NCBI GenBank assembly: GCA_000310025.1
Contig: FN649732.1
Coordinates: forward strand, 1,972,533-2,036,532
Length of the DNA: 64,000 nt
Direction of reading: 5' to 3'
DNA from: Ectocarpus siliculosus
Taxonomy: Eukaryota; Sar; Phaeophyceae; Ectocarpales; Ectocarpaceae
Within the stretch, counting starts at the first letter, position 1. Each line of letters begins with the position of its first letter. The position numbers were made by a program, and so were the translations under genes. The notes beneath the pieces were generated by a model that was given only the letters and a program-made list of their open reading frames with translations, had not been told where the DNA came from and made no database searches. Positions 11,788 through 23,700 of the stretch are shown in pieces.

Positions 11788-14700
11788 ATGAAGTTCGGCG
11801 CCTACGCGGGCGTGAGCTTCCTGGTCGCGACGACCGCCGTGATCCATGCTTGGCAGACGAGGTGTGCAGCAGCGCTGAAATCCATGTTGCAACGGAGGGG
11901 AGTGTACCATGGAGCACGTTCCCATGTGTTCACAGCAGCAGCAGCAGCAGCAGCAGCAACAGCACAAACGTTGCGGGTGCCGATTAGTGCAAGAAGGGCT
12001 GGTAGACGTACAAACCCGTCTCTGCGTCTTGAATAGCAGATGGCACAGCAGTGACCATCCCCCCAACACATGATTAAGGAATAAACGCTAGGAATGCCAG
12101 CGAAATTTTGATTGGGCCGCTTGTTCTTGAAACTGCGTGTACGTAGATTGTACCACCACAACTGTTGTTGTTGTAGATATCCAAGACAGCGAGCGGCACG
12201 GCTGCCGCTCTGGATTGCCCCTCTCTCTATCCCTTGCCCATGTCTCTGCTCCGCTTTGGAAGTTGCCCATGTAGTCTGTTCCTGCAAAGAAACACGAGGC
12301 ATCAGATGACGATTTGCACACCTTGTACGGGCCTTGTATGGGATATGTAGCGGACACGAACTGGCACAAGCCTCAAGCAGCGAGAGTTCCATTGTAGATT
12401 GTAGATTGCTGGTTACGTACACACCACTCACGTACAAGTATGCGTATAGGTTCGCCATTGTTCCGTTCCTTTGTCAGCTGTCAAACATCATCATGTTCAT
12501 CTCTGTCGGGGCACCCGTGGACTTGAAATCGTTTTTCTGGCGTCTTCTCGCGAGCCGGCCGGTTTCTCGCAGCGCAGTCGATGACATACGAGGGCAGTTG
12601 TTTTAGTTTTTCCGATCTGTTACTACAGCAGTAGTGCCTCTTCTTGTCTGGGACTTTCACGCCCTCTGATTGGCGGAGTAGACCGTAAATAGACCTCTAC
12701 AAGGGATCCACACACACACATACACGGTGTCCAACAACTCAAGCACCTCCCGTGTCGGTAGAACGCTTTGATTTAGAAAGCGTCTCAGCGTTTTTATCCC
12801 GCTACAAGACTGACGATCTTGTCATCGGTCAGCCGGTTAGCACTGTCTATAGCCGTTGAGAAAACGCACACGTTGTTCAACGTCTGCTGCGCCCTCGGCG
12901 TCTGTTGTCCCGTCTCCGCCACAACACCCCGCAGGGTCGAGTACTATCCCACCGTCGTGTTTCTCACCACCAACAAGCTTGCGCAGGCTGCCCTCGGCAA
13001 TTGGGCAATCGTCATGGCCATCGGCATGGGAAGGCTCGTGAGCATGCTCTTCCTCGGGCCTCTGAGGGACATCGAAATTGAGGTGATCGGGGACCCAGAT
13101 GGGAACTGTAAAACAGCATTTGTAGCATCGTTTGAGGGCACCATGTTTTTTGGAATAGTGGTGCCCCGTAGAATCTGAGGGGATGAGGGTGGCAACACTT
13201 GCCTGCCCTCGGGATGCGGTTCCTGGAGAAAAACCACGAGTGTCCGTACGGGTCCCCGCTTTAAGGACACCGTATTTTTTCAGAGCCATGGTGCCCCGCA
13301 GGATGCAAGAACAAGGGAGGGGGGCGAGATTTTATCCGCACTTGCCCGGCCTTCAGGACACTACTAGTGTTTTGATAAAAACCATCAGTGTCCTTGAAGC
13401 GGAGACGAGTGTTTGTAAATATCCCCATGTGAGGCATGGATTTGAGTCGGAGCTTTCGCGGAGAGACTGGATGCCGAGGCAAGGAGATGCACGAGGGGTG
13501 TATGTCACACCTTGTGTAGCTTTGACTTGGCGTTGGTAGGAGCGTTGAGCTCTCCCTCTCTTGGACGCTTCGGAGATTCGTTCAATGGAAGGTTGGCGGG
13601 GTACATTACGTTGATGATACCATGACTAACGTGCACGCCCGCTGGTCGCCCTGCTCTTGCGCCCCGTGTCGACCGATCAAACCGAAACCAACAAACCCAG
13701 GTCATGTACGAGAACGCCCGGTACGCTTTCACCGAGACCTGCCTAGCCCTGACTGTTTTCAGGGGCGACCTCACGGCCGTCACCATCGCGCTGTTCATCC
13801 AACTGCTCTTGGTCAAGGCCTTCCACTGGCTCTCGAGGGTGAGTCAGTCGGCTGTGCTGATTGGCGCGCGTACTTTTGGACACTGCTGTGTATCCATGCG
13901 TTTGACCGCTGCTGCTAGAGAAGGGGCTCGCTGTGAAAGTAAAGGCGGGCTTGAAGGGTTGAAGATATCCCGCGTACTTTCTTTCAACACTTTTTTTTTC
14001 CAACACGTTTGGGGTATATGTTCAACCACAGGGCCTCCTGGAAACCCCCGGGGGGCGTTGTGTCACGCACGTCGAAACGGCGGCAAGTTACCCACGAAGT
14101 TTTGGTTTACGCCTGTGGCTACGACCGTGCGGTTTTCAGCTCCATCCGGTTGGAACATTTAAAGCGAAGACAGCCGTGTAGGTCAAACCTGGTAACGACG
14201 GTACGTCGAAGAATGTATATCGCACATGAAAATGCACGTGATATGCAATCGTCCATACCCTTTGACTGTGCGCTCTTTGATTATTCATTCATAGGCCTTG
14301 GTCATCCCCTACCTTGTAGCGACAACCGTGCAGGGCGCATACGGATTTCTTGAACAAAACCCCAATCCTCCCGCGCGCATTGATAGTGAAGGAACTACAT
14401 ATCGGAGCTTCGTTATCAGCAATGATGGGTGGTCAATCGTCATTGAGCAATCCCTCCCGCGCGTTCCTTTTTTCAGCCACATTTAGCGATGTAGGAGGGA
14501 ACGATTGGCCATCAATGATCGATCCTGTGGGACCAATTCTCCGTCCTCTCGAGGATGCGTGGTCAATAAGCTAAGGCAGGCAAAACACAATAGTACGCCC
14601 CCCCTTCCCTGTTCCCGTGTGCCCCCTCGAAACCTTGCTCTCAGGCGCGTGTGGAACACTTCGAGCAAGCGGGGCAGCAGAGCCTATCCTCTATGGCGCG

Positions 14701-17238
14701 CCTCTGCAGCCTGGTGTTCATCACCCTGGTCGTGGACGGGCTGATGGTGACGTACTGCCTCGAGAACATCCCCGTGGACCAAGTCAGCTCCCTCGTGCTG
14801 TTCGCGTTCGGTGAGTTGTCGCTCCCCTTTATTGCGTGTGTATGTACCAGCTTGTTTCGTTCTTTCCCTTCCCCCCCTCCTCTTGTTTTTTTTTTTTTTT
14901 TTTGCGTCGTGGTGTGGCTGTGGAGTGAGCCCACGCAACAGCCGGTAAATACCCGGGTTGATGCTGGTAAATACCCGTGTAATTATATGTGTATTATTTA
15001 TTTTTGCACCTCGAAAGATCGCGGCCTCTCTCGTTCGTTCACGTTGTGCCGTGAAACAAAGCCACACAAAATTGCTTTCGGCATTTCCTTTGGTCCTCCC
15101 TTACCCGTCCGCCGAAAAAGAGTGGCACAAAAAATGTTGATGCCATGCTGCTGCTGTGTGCCACTGATACCGCCCCTGCCACCGCTGCAATGGCCGGTGT
15201 TGCTTGGTCGTCTCATGTTCGCCGTTGCTGTTGTCCCCGTGGGCCTTTTTTTTTTTTTTGTCGTCCCGGTGTTGCTTCAGAGTACGCCATCCTGTCGATC
15301 GCAGCCTTCTCCACTGCTGTACACCTGCTCCTGCACGTCGTGGACAACCGGATGGAGGGGGCCTGGCACGCGAAGGCGACCTGGGTGATGCTGCTAGAGT
15401 TTTTCTCTGAGGTGGGGTCTGTGTACGTGGTAGAACGAGGCGTGTACAGAGTGTTGTGTGGAAATGCTGAGGCATTCTCCATAGTCAAATGCTCAGTAGC
15501 TGCGCGTGGATCGTGGCTTGTGTCCTCGTTACGCCTGCGTCCTTTGCTCGGAGCTCGGCGCGACAGGCACACTCGGACCGCCTTGGCGAGGATTGTTGTG
15601 AAATCGAGACGGGGGGTTCGTGACCCCATCCCTGACCCCCTTCCCGACCCCGCAATTCCTAGTTACACACAAGCAATTCCTACTTACACACAAGCTTAAT
15701 ATCCTCAAGTGTTCAATGTGAAATAGAGAGGGGGGATTCGTACCCCTAGCCGTTACCCTCACCCCCAACCCCGCTACCCCTACTAAAACCAAGCTTGATA
15801 TCCTTGCAAAGGCTACTGGCATAATCCGGGAGGTGTTGTAGGCTGCCGCCCAGGATCGATGGCGTGAAGTTCCTTCTGTGCAACATGCCGGAGACCACGA
15901 TGAGCATGTCTTTGATGAGTTTTTGATAACCCCTGCCCGCCGCCCCGCCGGTGTACTTCCATGCCTTTGCAACCAAACGCCACCAGGTGTTCAAGTTTTC
16001 CTTCTACGTGATATTCTTCGGTGTGATGTTCTCCCTGTACGGGGTGCCCCCTCTCAATCTCATCCGCGACGTGTACATGTCCTTCGACCGGCTTCAGCGG
16101 CGCCTTCAGGCCTTCTACAGGTCAGGCTCGTTCTTTTCCAGCCAGGGATGGGGGGTTCCGTATCAGGGTTGGCGATTGCCCCATCGGGGTTGGTGGTTTC
16201 CCGTAAGGGTAATTGGTTTCCCGTCAGGGGTTAAGAGTTTCCCATCATGGTGAAGAGATTTCCCACCAGGGTCATGGGTTTCCCATCAGAGTTAGAATTT
16301 CCCATCACGGTGAAGAGGTTTCGATCCGGATTGGTGTTTGGGCCGCGCTGGAATTTGAAGGCTGCTGACAATGTTTTTTCGGAGCGGGGTAGGAGATGGT
16401 AGAGGTTCTTCATGCGAGTCCATTGTCTGGGTAGGGTTTGCATTAAGGGTCATGCCGGGATAAGGGATAGCGATATTGAGCACTGTAAGTGTGAACTTTC
16501 GATCCCAGCGTCGTACTGCTTCATTCTCAAGGTGGCATCATTTTTATGGTGGTGTCGGATATCACAAACTGGCTGGCCGATGGTTGAGAGAACCTGGATG
16601 TGTGAAGTGTAACCATCTAGAAAATGAGCCTTGACCAACAGCAGGGTGGGTTTCGGTTGCTCGAGGTTTTCGCCATTCTCTCTCTCTCACACTCTCACTC
16701 TCTCTCTCTCGTCATCCGCTGTGGCTATTGATGCCCTCGGATATCTTGGTCCCTTATGTTGTTCATACTGACTGTGGTTTTCCCGCCTCTTGTTTTTCTT
16801 TTTTCTTTTGGGCAGATATCGGCAGCTGGCCAACACGATGGACGAGCGTTTCCCGGACGCGACCGAGGAAGAGTTGGCGGAGTGCGAGCACACGTGCATT
16901 ATCTGCCGGGACACCATGGACGCCGGGAAAAAGTTGCCTTGCGGGCATATCTTCCACTTTCAGTGAGGACCAAGACTTTCCTGTATGTCGTGAGATGATG
17001 GAGCTTTTTTGGGAAGCAATAACGATGCGCTTGGATTGCTGGACGTCGCAATGAGCATGGATGTCTTTGCATACCTTTCTGATATAGGGACGTTGTCGGA
17101 AAGTATGCACTCCCCCGCCGAAGGCCGTTCGTGCCATTGTAACCAACGCTTGGAAAAGTTCACGACAAGGAGCGTCCCGCGAGAGCTGTAGTATATATAA
17201 CCAAAACCACCACCGCGAGCAGCAACAACAACAACCAT

Positions 17239-17270
<32 letters not shown>

Positions 17271-19505
17271 TATATCCACCTCGTAGGGGTGCCAAGAGAG
17301 ACCAGCGTGTGACGAAGCCACCAGCAGCAACCTCAACAACAACACCCCTTCCTGCAGGTGCCTCCGCATGTGGCTCCAGCAGCAGCAGGCGTGCCCCACC
17401 TGCAGGGCCAACATTCCCGCCCACGTCACCGTCGCCGCCGCCACCGCCGCCGCGGAACGCGCCGCCGCCGCCGCCGCCGCAGCGNNNNNNNNNNNNNNNN
17501 NNNNNNNNNNNNNNNNNNNNNNNNNNNNNNNNNNNNNNNNNNNNNNNNNNNNNNNNNNNNNNNNNNNNNNNNNNNNNNNNNNNNCGCCAGGCGTAGAGCA
17601 AGGGGGTGCGCGGGCCCCAGGATTTGCGGCGCTCGGGGCTGGGCCGGTGGGCACGGTGGACGGGGGTGACGGGGGCGGGGGTGCCCTGTTCGAGATGCCG
17701 CGAGCGGCGGACGGAGTAGGGGCGGCGTCAGGCGGGAGCGGAGGTGACGGCGGGGTTCAGGCCGGGTTTGGAGCGTTCGGGGGAGGCGGGAACGTAGCAG
17801 CGCCAGCCCCGGGGTTTGCGGGGCTTGTTGAAGGAGGCGCGGGCGAGGGCGGGGAGGGAGGGGGCGCGCGTGGGGTGCTGAAGGCGGTTTTCGTGGTGAG
17901 GGGAATAACACGCTGCTGTTTTGTGCGGTTTTGTTGTTACGTTTGACCTTTGCGCGTGTTGTGCTCTTGCACAGTGTATCTGCGCCGGGCATGCTGTTGA
18001 TACCTAGTTTTGAACGCGCTGTTTAGTACCGGCTTTGTTGGTCCGTTGGGCCATTGCGTGCGTCGTGCTTTCGTATCGTCTATTGGATGCCCGGCAAGCT
18101 TCCTAGTTGTGCTGCCTTGCCTCCCGCTGGACGCATGTACAGTCTGCCTCCTGTCATGCTGACATGGTTTTTGTTGCCCACGGTCTCTTTTGTGTATGAG
18201 AGAGAGCTGTGCAGCCATGCACGAGGTAGGAACCGGTAGGAACAGACACGTTTTGTGTGTTTTCCGGATTTAATGTGTCTTGTACGAATTTCCTAAACGA
18301 CCAATACGGTAGCCTGGTGCAGCGGCCCTTCCCCTGCCCGGCCCATGCATATTCACAGTATTGCATTACCCAGCGGACACGACAAACAATGGTGGAAATA
18401 GACGTAAACAGATGTACTCCTCGTGTTGGAGAAAAAGGCCTGAGGGCGAATGAGACCAAGCAGGACAAAGACTGTTTGTTACAAGCAACCCCCCGCCCTG
18501 AATCTTCCCCCATGTGCAATTTTGGGCACCCTCGAATGACTGAATTCACCGCCAGATTTCTCCCACCGGAGCGCGGGTTCGCCAGGGCCTCAAGCAGGGC
18601 ACAGCCACCGTGCGCACAGAGCCATCGAAGTCGGTGCTTCTCCTCCTGGCACCCCCGTGTTCGTGCGGGAGCCTCTTGGTGCACGGGGGCTGGGTCGGTG
18701 GTCCGGGCAACGAGGGTGACGTAAGGCTGGTGAGAAGAAGACGAGGTCGGAGGAGGAAAATGCCTCAGTCTCGATGTCTGTAGCGGGGGGGGGGGGACAA
18801 GCGGCCTAGTTCGCACTCCTGCTGCAAGCGTGGTTTGATTGGACCTTTTTATGTGTTCGTCGAGAGTTTTCCGCGCCCTTGTGGTTCGATAACCTGCGTA
18901 CTCCCTTGTTGGGTGTCTGCTGCCCATGATGCGTGGCTCGTGCCGCGTATAGGGGAAATGTTCTTGCGCAGACGCTTCCTGGTGATGGGACACACTTGGT
19001 TGTTGGGGGTGTTGCTGTCATAATACGCCATGCGTACACCCGGAGCGCACGAAACTATCTATGCGTCCACACACAACGAAACGACGTGGTGCGTGTTCCG
19101 GCCCTCAGAGGTATTTCTCCCATCTCAACATGTCATCAGCCACCTAACACTACCATCGCGCATAAGCACTAACGCTGCTGTTGGTGGGTGGACATGCACG
19201 AAACGGCTGTGCTTGGCATTCCGTACTACCCCCTCCGGAAGCGATACCGACAGGAGAGAAGAGACCTGGAACACATTTTTGAGCCCCCGTTGGCGAGTAA
19301 GACGGAACCGTGAGTGCCTCCCCCTCCCCCTCCGGGCTTCACACAACTTTAGGTCGAGATCGGCCAGTCGGCGCTAGGTGGGAGCGGAGGTGCCACTCCG
19401 ACGCCCGTGGACGAGATGTTAGATGGCCCGGAGGCGGTCGGGGGCGGCAGGGAGGACGGCTTGAGACGACGGCACAGGGGTGTCTTGGCGGGAGCGGATA
19501 GTTGA
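11788..19505 (+). CDS. HRD1: HRD1/synoviolin ER-associated E3 ubiquitin ligase
   Basis: Exons: 11788-11861, 12935-13082, 13701-13838, 14645-14810, 15281-15411, 15987-16120, 16816-16962 and 17358 to about 17895. A likely last exon is 19353-19505. The product has the HRD1 order. It opens with MKFGAYAGVSFLVATTAV, VEYYPTVVFLTTNKLAQAA and YAFTETCLALTVFRGD, then the FHWLSR loop and several more hydrophobic segments including FAFEYAILSI and YGVPPLNLIRDVY. A RING-H2 finger follows, with ligands C291, C294, C306, H308, H311, C314, C325 and C328. HRD1 sits in the ER membrane and ubiquitinates misfolded proteins for proteasomal removal. The tail after the RING is Ala/Gly-rich and contains the 100-N gap, so its frame and length are unknown beyond 17484. 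The last exon is in phase and ends HRGVLAGADS, but it is supported only by splice signals. Confidence 0.92.
11934..11968. repeat. (CAG)n microsatellite in HRD1 intron 1
   Basis: About ten near-perfect CAG triplets lie shortly after the exon 1 donor at 11862. The run is intronic and not translated in the gene model. Confidence 0.95.
13126..13420. repeat. Diverged local repeats in HRD1 intron 2
   Basis: Two blocks resemble each other: around 13140-13168 (ACCATGTTTTTTGGAATAGT then GGTGCCCCG) and around 13270-13299 (ACCGTATTTTTTCAGAGCCA then TGGTGCCCCG). Interleaved with them are partial repeats of an AAAACCAnnAGTGTCC motif at about 13230 and 13378. The arrangement suggests an old, decayed duplication. 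Confidence 0.6.
14491..14605 (+). repeat. Poly(C)-ended dispersed repeat, copy in HRD1 intron 3
   Basis: It shares GTAGGA(G/A)GGAACGATTGGCCAT and CTCCGTCCTCTCGAGGATGC with the copy at 50155-50277. It ends in AGTACGCCCCCCC, just before the exon 4 acceptor at 14644. Confidence 0.85.
15599..15804. repeat. Diverged tandem duplication in HRD1 intron 5
   Basis: Two units (about 15599-15704 and 15719-15804) both begin GTGAAAT(C/A)GAGA(C/G)GGGGG(G/A)TTCGT. Each continues through runs of ACCCC and ends AAGCTT(A/G)ATATCC. They lie between the exons ending at 15411 and starting at 15987. Confidence 0.75.
16141..16324. repeat. Degenerate minisatellite, TTTCCC(A/G)TCAGGGT units
   Basis: Eight or more imperfect units of about 20-24 nt, built around GGTTTCCC(A/G)TCAGGGTTA, occupy the start of HRD1 intron 6. 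They begin about 20 nt after the donor at 16121. Confidence 0.85.
17236..17274. repeat. (AGC)n microsatellite in HRD1 intron 7
   Basis: About eleven uninterrupted AGC triplets occur between the exons ending at 16962 and starting at 17358. Confidence 0.95.
17485..17584. other. Assembly gap of exactly 100 N inside HRD1 coding sequence
   Basis: One hundred N characters interrupt a (GCC)n-rich stretch coding for an Ala run after the RING finger. The round length suggests a placeholder for a gap of unknown size. The reading frame to its right (17585-17895) is therefore assumed, not shown. Confidence 0.98.
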
Positions 19506-20752
19506 AGGACGGAGGGGTGGCTCTATTTCCTGCCTGCGTGAGTGCTCCCGCTGGGCAGGGGCGATCAGGACCCCTCTTTGACGGGGACCATTTTTGTCGG
19601 CGGACTCTCGTTCCCGTGGCTCCCATTTGACCCCCCCCCGCCCCCCCCTTCTCAAGGCTGATACATGTTTGTTAGAGGTTTTCTTCCGGGCGTTGCTGAG
19701 GTACTTCTTCGTGGTCGACTTCGGAAGCCACGCGTGCTTCTCCGTCCCGACGATCGCAAGTGGTGCGTGCGCAGATAGATGCCGTTCGTGGGCGTACGTG
19801 TATCCGCGAGGCTGCTGTGGAGGGGTTTCTTGACTTTCGGGCTTTTGGGCGGGTGCAGTGGGTCGACGGGGTGCCGTGGTTTGGGGGGTACTGTAGCGCG
19901 GTTGGGCGTGGGGGGGAAGCAGCAGTGACGAGACCAACCGTCGATGCGCTCGATTGAGTCGGATCTTTAGGCCAATCCAGGCTGTTTTCTCTGGGTAGAG
20001 TTTGAACCTTGAACAAGCATAGGGTTCTCTCTGTCGAAGAAGGGGTGCCGTGGATGCAATCGCCCAAGGCTGATGTTTGGGACATGTGGGAAAATGATGC
20101 TGGTTTGTACATTTAGATGCTAGGATTATTCCTGTGGACGAAGGAGTCCGACGTGTGTGGTGTTGTGATGTGCCATATATGGCCCCTACATGCTGCCTTC
20201 ATGTAACTTGTTTTTTTTGTTGCGGCGGCCTTCTGTGCGAGACAGTTTTAGGGGCTTTCAGCGTTCAACTGCTGCATGTGATACATAGTCCGGAGGGCAA
20301 AGCCAACACTTGCTTGTACAAAGGTTACTTGCGAACCTCCAAGCAACGAAAAGAACCTACTTGGCATAACAAACCGCTTGCATCTCGCCCACCCCCCGAA
20401 TGCTCCCAAGGAGCCAATGAGATCTGTATGGTGGTTGGCGATCGATGCTGTACAACACGGGGCGAGGCCATAGCCCTCATGGTCGATCATTTCACATGCC
20501 GCAACTGCACGCAACGTTCCACACGTTACTGCTAGCCACGCAAGGGCCACCACAATCCTCTTCTCGCCATTGGATATACATTGCACACACCGAAAAAACG
20601 TGATTGATGTCATGAATCCGCCCGCTTCCTTCCGCAGTTTGCGCGACGGCAAGAGGAGCGTGCACCGACAAGAAGAGAAGAGGGCATCTACAACAGTTCT
20701 GTACACACCCGTCGACTATAGGGGACACATGAACAACGGGGTAGGATATTAT
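19506..20752. other. Intergenic region between converging HRD1 and MnmA/TRMU genes
   Basis: No coding signal was recognised. The interval should contain the two 3' untranslated regions, because HRD1 reads toward it from the left and the MnmA gene from the right. A C-rich homopolymer run occurs near 19630-19648. Confidence 0.5.
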
Positions 20753-23700
20753 CTACATTTTTGCATGACAATTTTTTGTCGCAGCGGGTCGCGACGACGG
20801 CGGCCGCATTGATCGAACAAGCGCTGGGGAGCAGTTCCCTTCCGCCCGCAATATGGGACCGCCCCCCAGGCAAATGCCTTCCTTGTACAGGGCCACTACC
20901 TGGCCGGGCGCGATCGCTTTCGCCGGCTCATCGAAGCGCACGTGCACGACGGGGCGAGGTACCGAAGCCCCGCTCCCACCGCCGCCAAGCAGCTCCACGC
21001 CACAAGGGAGGAGGGCTTGCCTGTGGCGACTCCGGTACTCGCACCGCAAGACAGGAGGCGGCCCCTCCATTTCGCCCGCGTCGATCGGTTCTCCTCCTGG
21101 TGCTGCCGGTTGCCGTTCTTTCGTCGGTACCGGTGCTTCTACTCCCGCTGGCCCGCCACCTGCCTTAGTTGCTTCTCGTCTCGAGGGTGCTGAGGGATGG
21201 CTTCCGCTTCCGGACAATAGCTCCGGGGGGGGGCAGCCCGCCACCCAGCTAAACTTCGATGCTAGCACGGACAAGCCCCGGGCGAAGAGGGAAGGGTTAT
21301 CTGCCCCCCTCGCCACGTAGACGGAGTTGCTGTCGGAGTCTAGCCCGGCCACGTAGTACTTCTCGGGCATGCCGTCCAAGTGCGACTTTTGCCCTGCGAT
21401 GGGTTTTCGATTTTCAGGGTATGGTATCGTGGAGCGCGCGTGCGAGGGGGCGTACTCATGTTGACCATGCCTAAGCCCATTGACCACGCGTCCTCGAGAG
21501 GACGGAGCATTGGGGTTAGCAAAAGAGGGGGAGGAGCACCAAGTTCTACTGTGTGCATGTTTTTCGTCGTGAGCGATGTGCGCGTGTCCACCCCGTCATT
21601 TCCGGAAACAAAGTCATTGGGCAACAAGAGACATGCCCGGCAGTCGCCACATTCGGCCGGCCATCCGGCCTTCTCTCCTCTCCGTCAGGTTCGACTTTTG
21701 ACCGGGTACTTCAGCGCTGCTGGGACCAGCCGCGCCAGTACGCGGCTAGCCCTCACCTACTGTGTAGAGCTGCACGCCGCCGTGCCGGCCCACGACCTCT
21801 CCGGTGTCTACGCACACGAAGTTTCCTGTAGGGGGGCCGCAAACCGGGGGGGGGGGTCAGTGAGGGAGCACATATATCGCTTCGAGGAGCGGGAGAACGC
21901 CACGAAGTATTCGGCGGTACAGCAGGAGGCACGGCAGAGAGGGCATGAAAGACGAGGACAGCAGCAAAGCTCACCAATCGCTCGCATGTTCCCACAACGC
22001 AAAAAAACGACCAAGTGCCGCTCGACGAAGTGCCGCTTCTTCTTCTTCTTACACAAGGTACACTGTCGACCGGTTGCTCTCCGATGTGTGGAGCTGAGGT
22101 TGGTAACCAGCAACGTACTGCACACTCGACATCTTGTAGGAGATGCGCACCTGGGCTCGGGGTGAGGTACTGAGATATGAAGCTCGCCCAGCTCCGGCGC
22201 TTGCCCACGAAGCACACGCCCATCGACTCCCGCTTCCGGGCTACCGGAAGGCCGCCTTCTTCGGCAAGGCGGCGAACCTCGGGCTTCGTGAGGCCTCCCA
22301 AGGGGAACAAAACCTGTCCATGTTGGTTGTTGTTGTTGTTTTTGTTGGTTGTTTTGGGTGGTTTTCGCGTTGTAAACCATCCGGACCCCCGCCTAGTACC
22401 TTGTAGCATTGGGATTGGTCCTACTATGCGGACGTCTATAGTGGTCGCAAGCTAATCACCAGGAATGTCATACAAAAAGAACACTCGAGAGACGACGTAT
22501 AAATCAAGAAGAGAGTGAGAGGTTGCAGCGAGTGTTGTTTTCACTAAGGGTTCATGTCCGTTCAAGTGCGTCCGGTTGATATCCTGTTCCGACTCCTGAC
22601 GTCTGCGGCGGCCGTCTGCGCCCACGCATGAGGGCAAGACCGAAAATGAACGGAGGCATGCACAACGAGAGGAACTCTTGCGTCTGACCATGGACTGGAG
22701 CTCTTGAAAACGACCATACAGTAAGGTAGAACCTACCCAGCGAATGATACCCAAAAGGAATGAGGTGATAATCAAAATAACTCTGATTAGGAGCAGGCAG
22801 GTCACCTCCATGGCGGAAGTCCTGACTTGGTGGTTTCACAGTATCAGGGCATCAAGTCCAACAGGAGATAGCAGTAGCAACGACGGCAGTCTTTGCAAGC
22901 CCGATTTTACATTGTTTTACATTGCGAGGGAACCTAATCCACCCATGAGCTTCTAAAAAAGGCTTGCCACTATCTCTCCCGTAGGATTAATCAAGCCGAG
23001 GGCTAGGCAGCTAGAGCAGCACCTGCTGTGCAGAGCGGGAAGCAGTTCAGGGGAGGATATGGTTCACACCTCCCTATTGGCAGCTGGCATTCCACGTGTG
23101 TCGCGAAGGAGGAACACAAAAGAGAAAAATGCAGCCAAAAAAATACCTTGGCAAGCCCCTCGCTAGGCACGCCGGACAAGAAGTACGTCTGGTCCTTGTT
23201 TCCGTCCTCCGCCTGTCTCAACACCGGCCTGGACCAATCCCCGCCGGGACCCGGTGCCGTCCTGGCGTAGTGGCCTTGGTGGGTGTTGCACCGCGCAGAC
23301 ATGGATGGCGCAACAGAAAACAACACACGAATGCATACAAGAGAAAACAGCACACATAGCATACATGGGGTTTATTGTGGTAGTTTGTCTTGGAAACAGT
23401 GACGGAACGAAGGACCCCAGAAAGTGGTGGCACTTGGCAAAAAACAACATTTCCTTTCGGAAGAGCTAGCATCCCACAGCGCTGAGCCTGGTCCGGTGAC
23501 AACCCGATGTGCTCCGTCCCGGCTTTGTAGGGATGCGAGGTCTATGGCCTAACGACTACGGCATGCACGGCTATGAGCATCCCCTCCCCCCGCCGTCCTA
23601 AAAAGCTGTCGCCCCTCTGGGTTCCACTGACCGGCGGCGACAAGAACGCCAGCAAGAACACCAGCACAATGGCTAATCCAAAGCAAGCACACGCAACGGG

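Noticed and set aside
18154-18993. 279-codon open frame on the - strand
   Set aside because: It has no recognisable motif, low-quality composition and lies in what the HRD1 model treats as the last intron. It could not be tied to splice partners.
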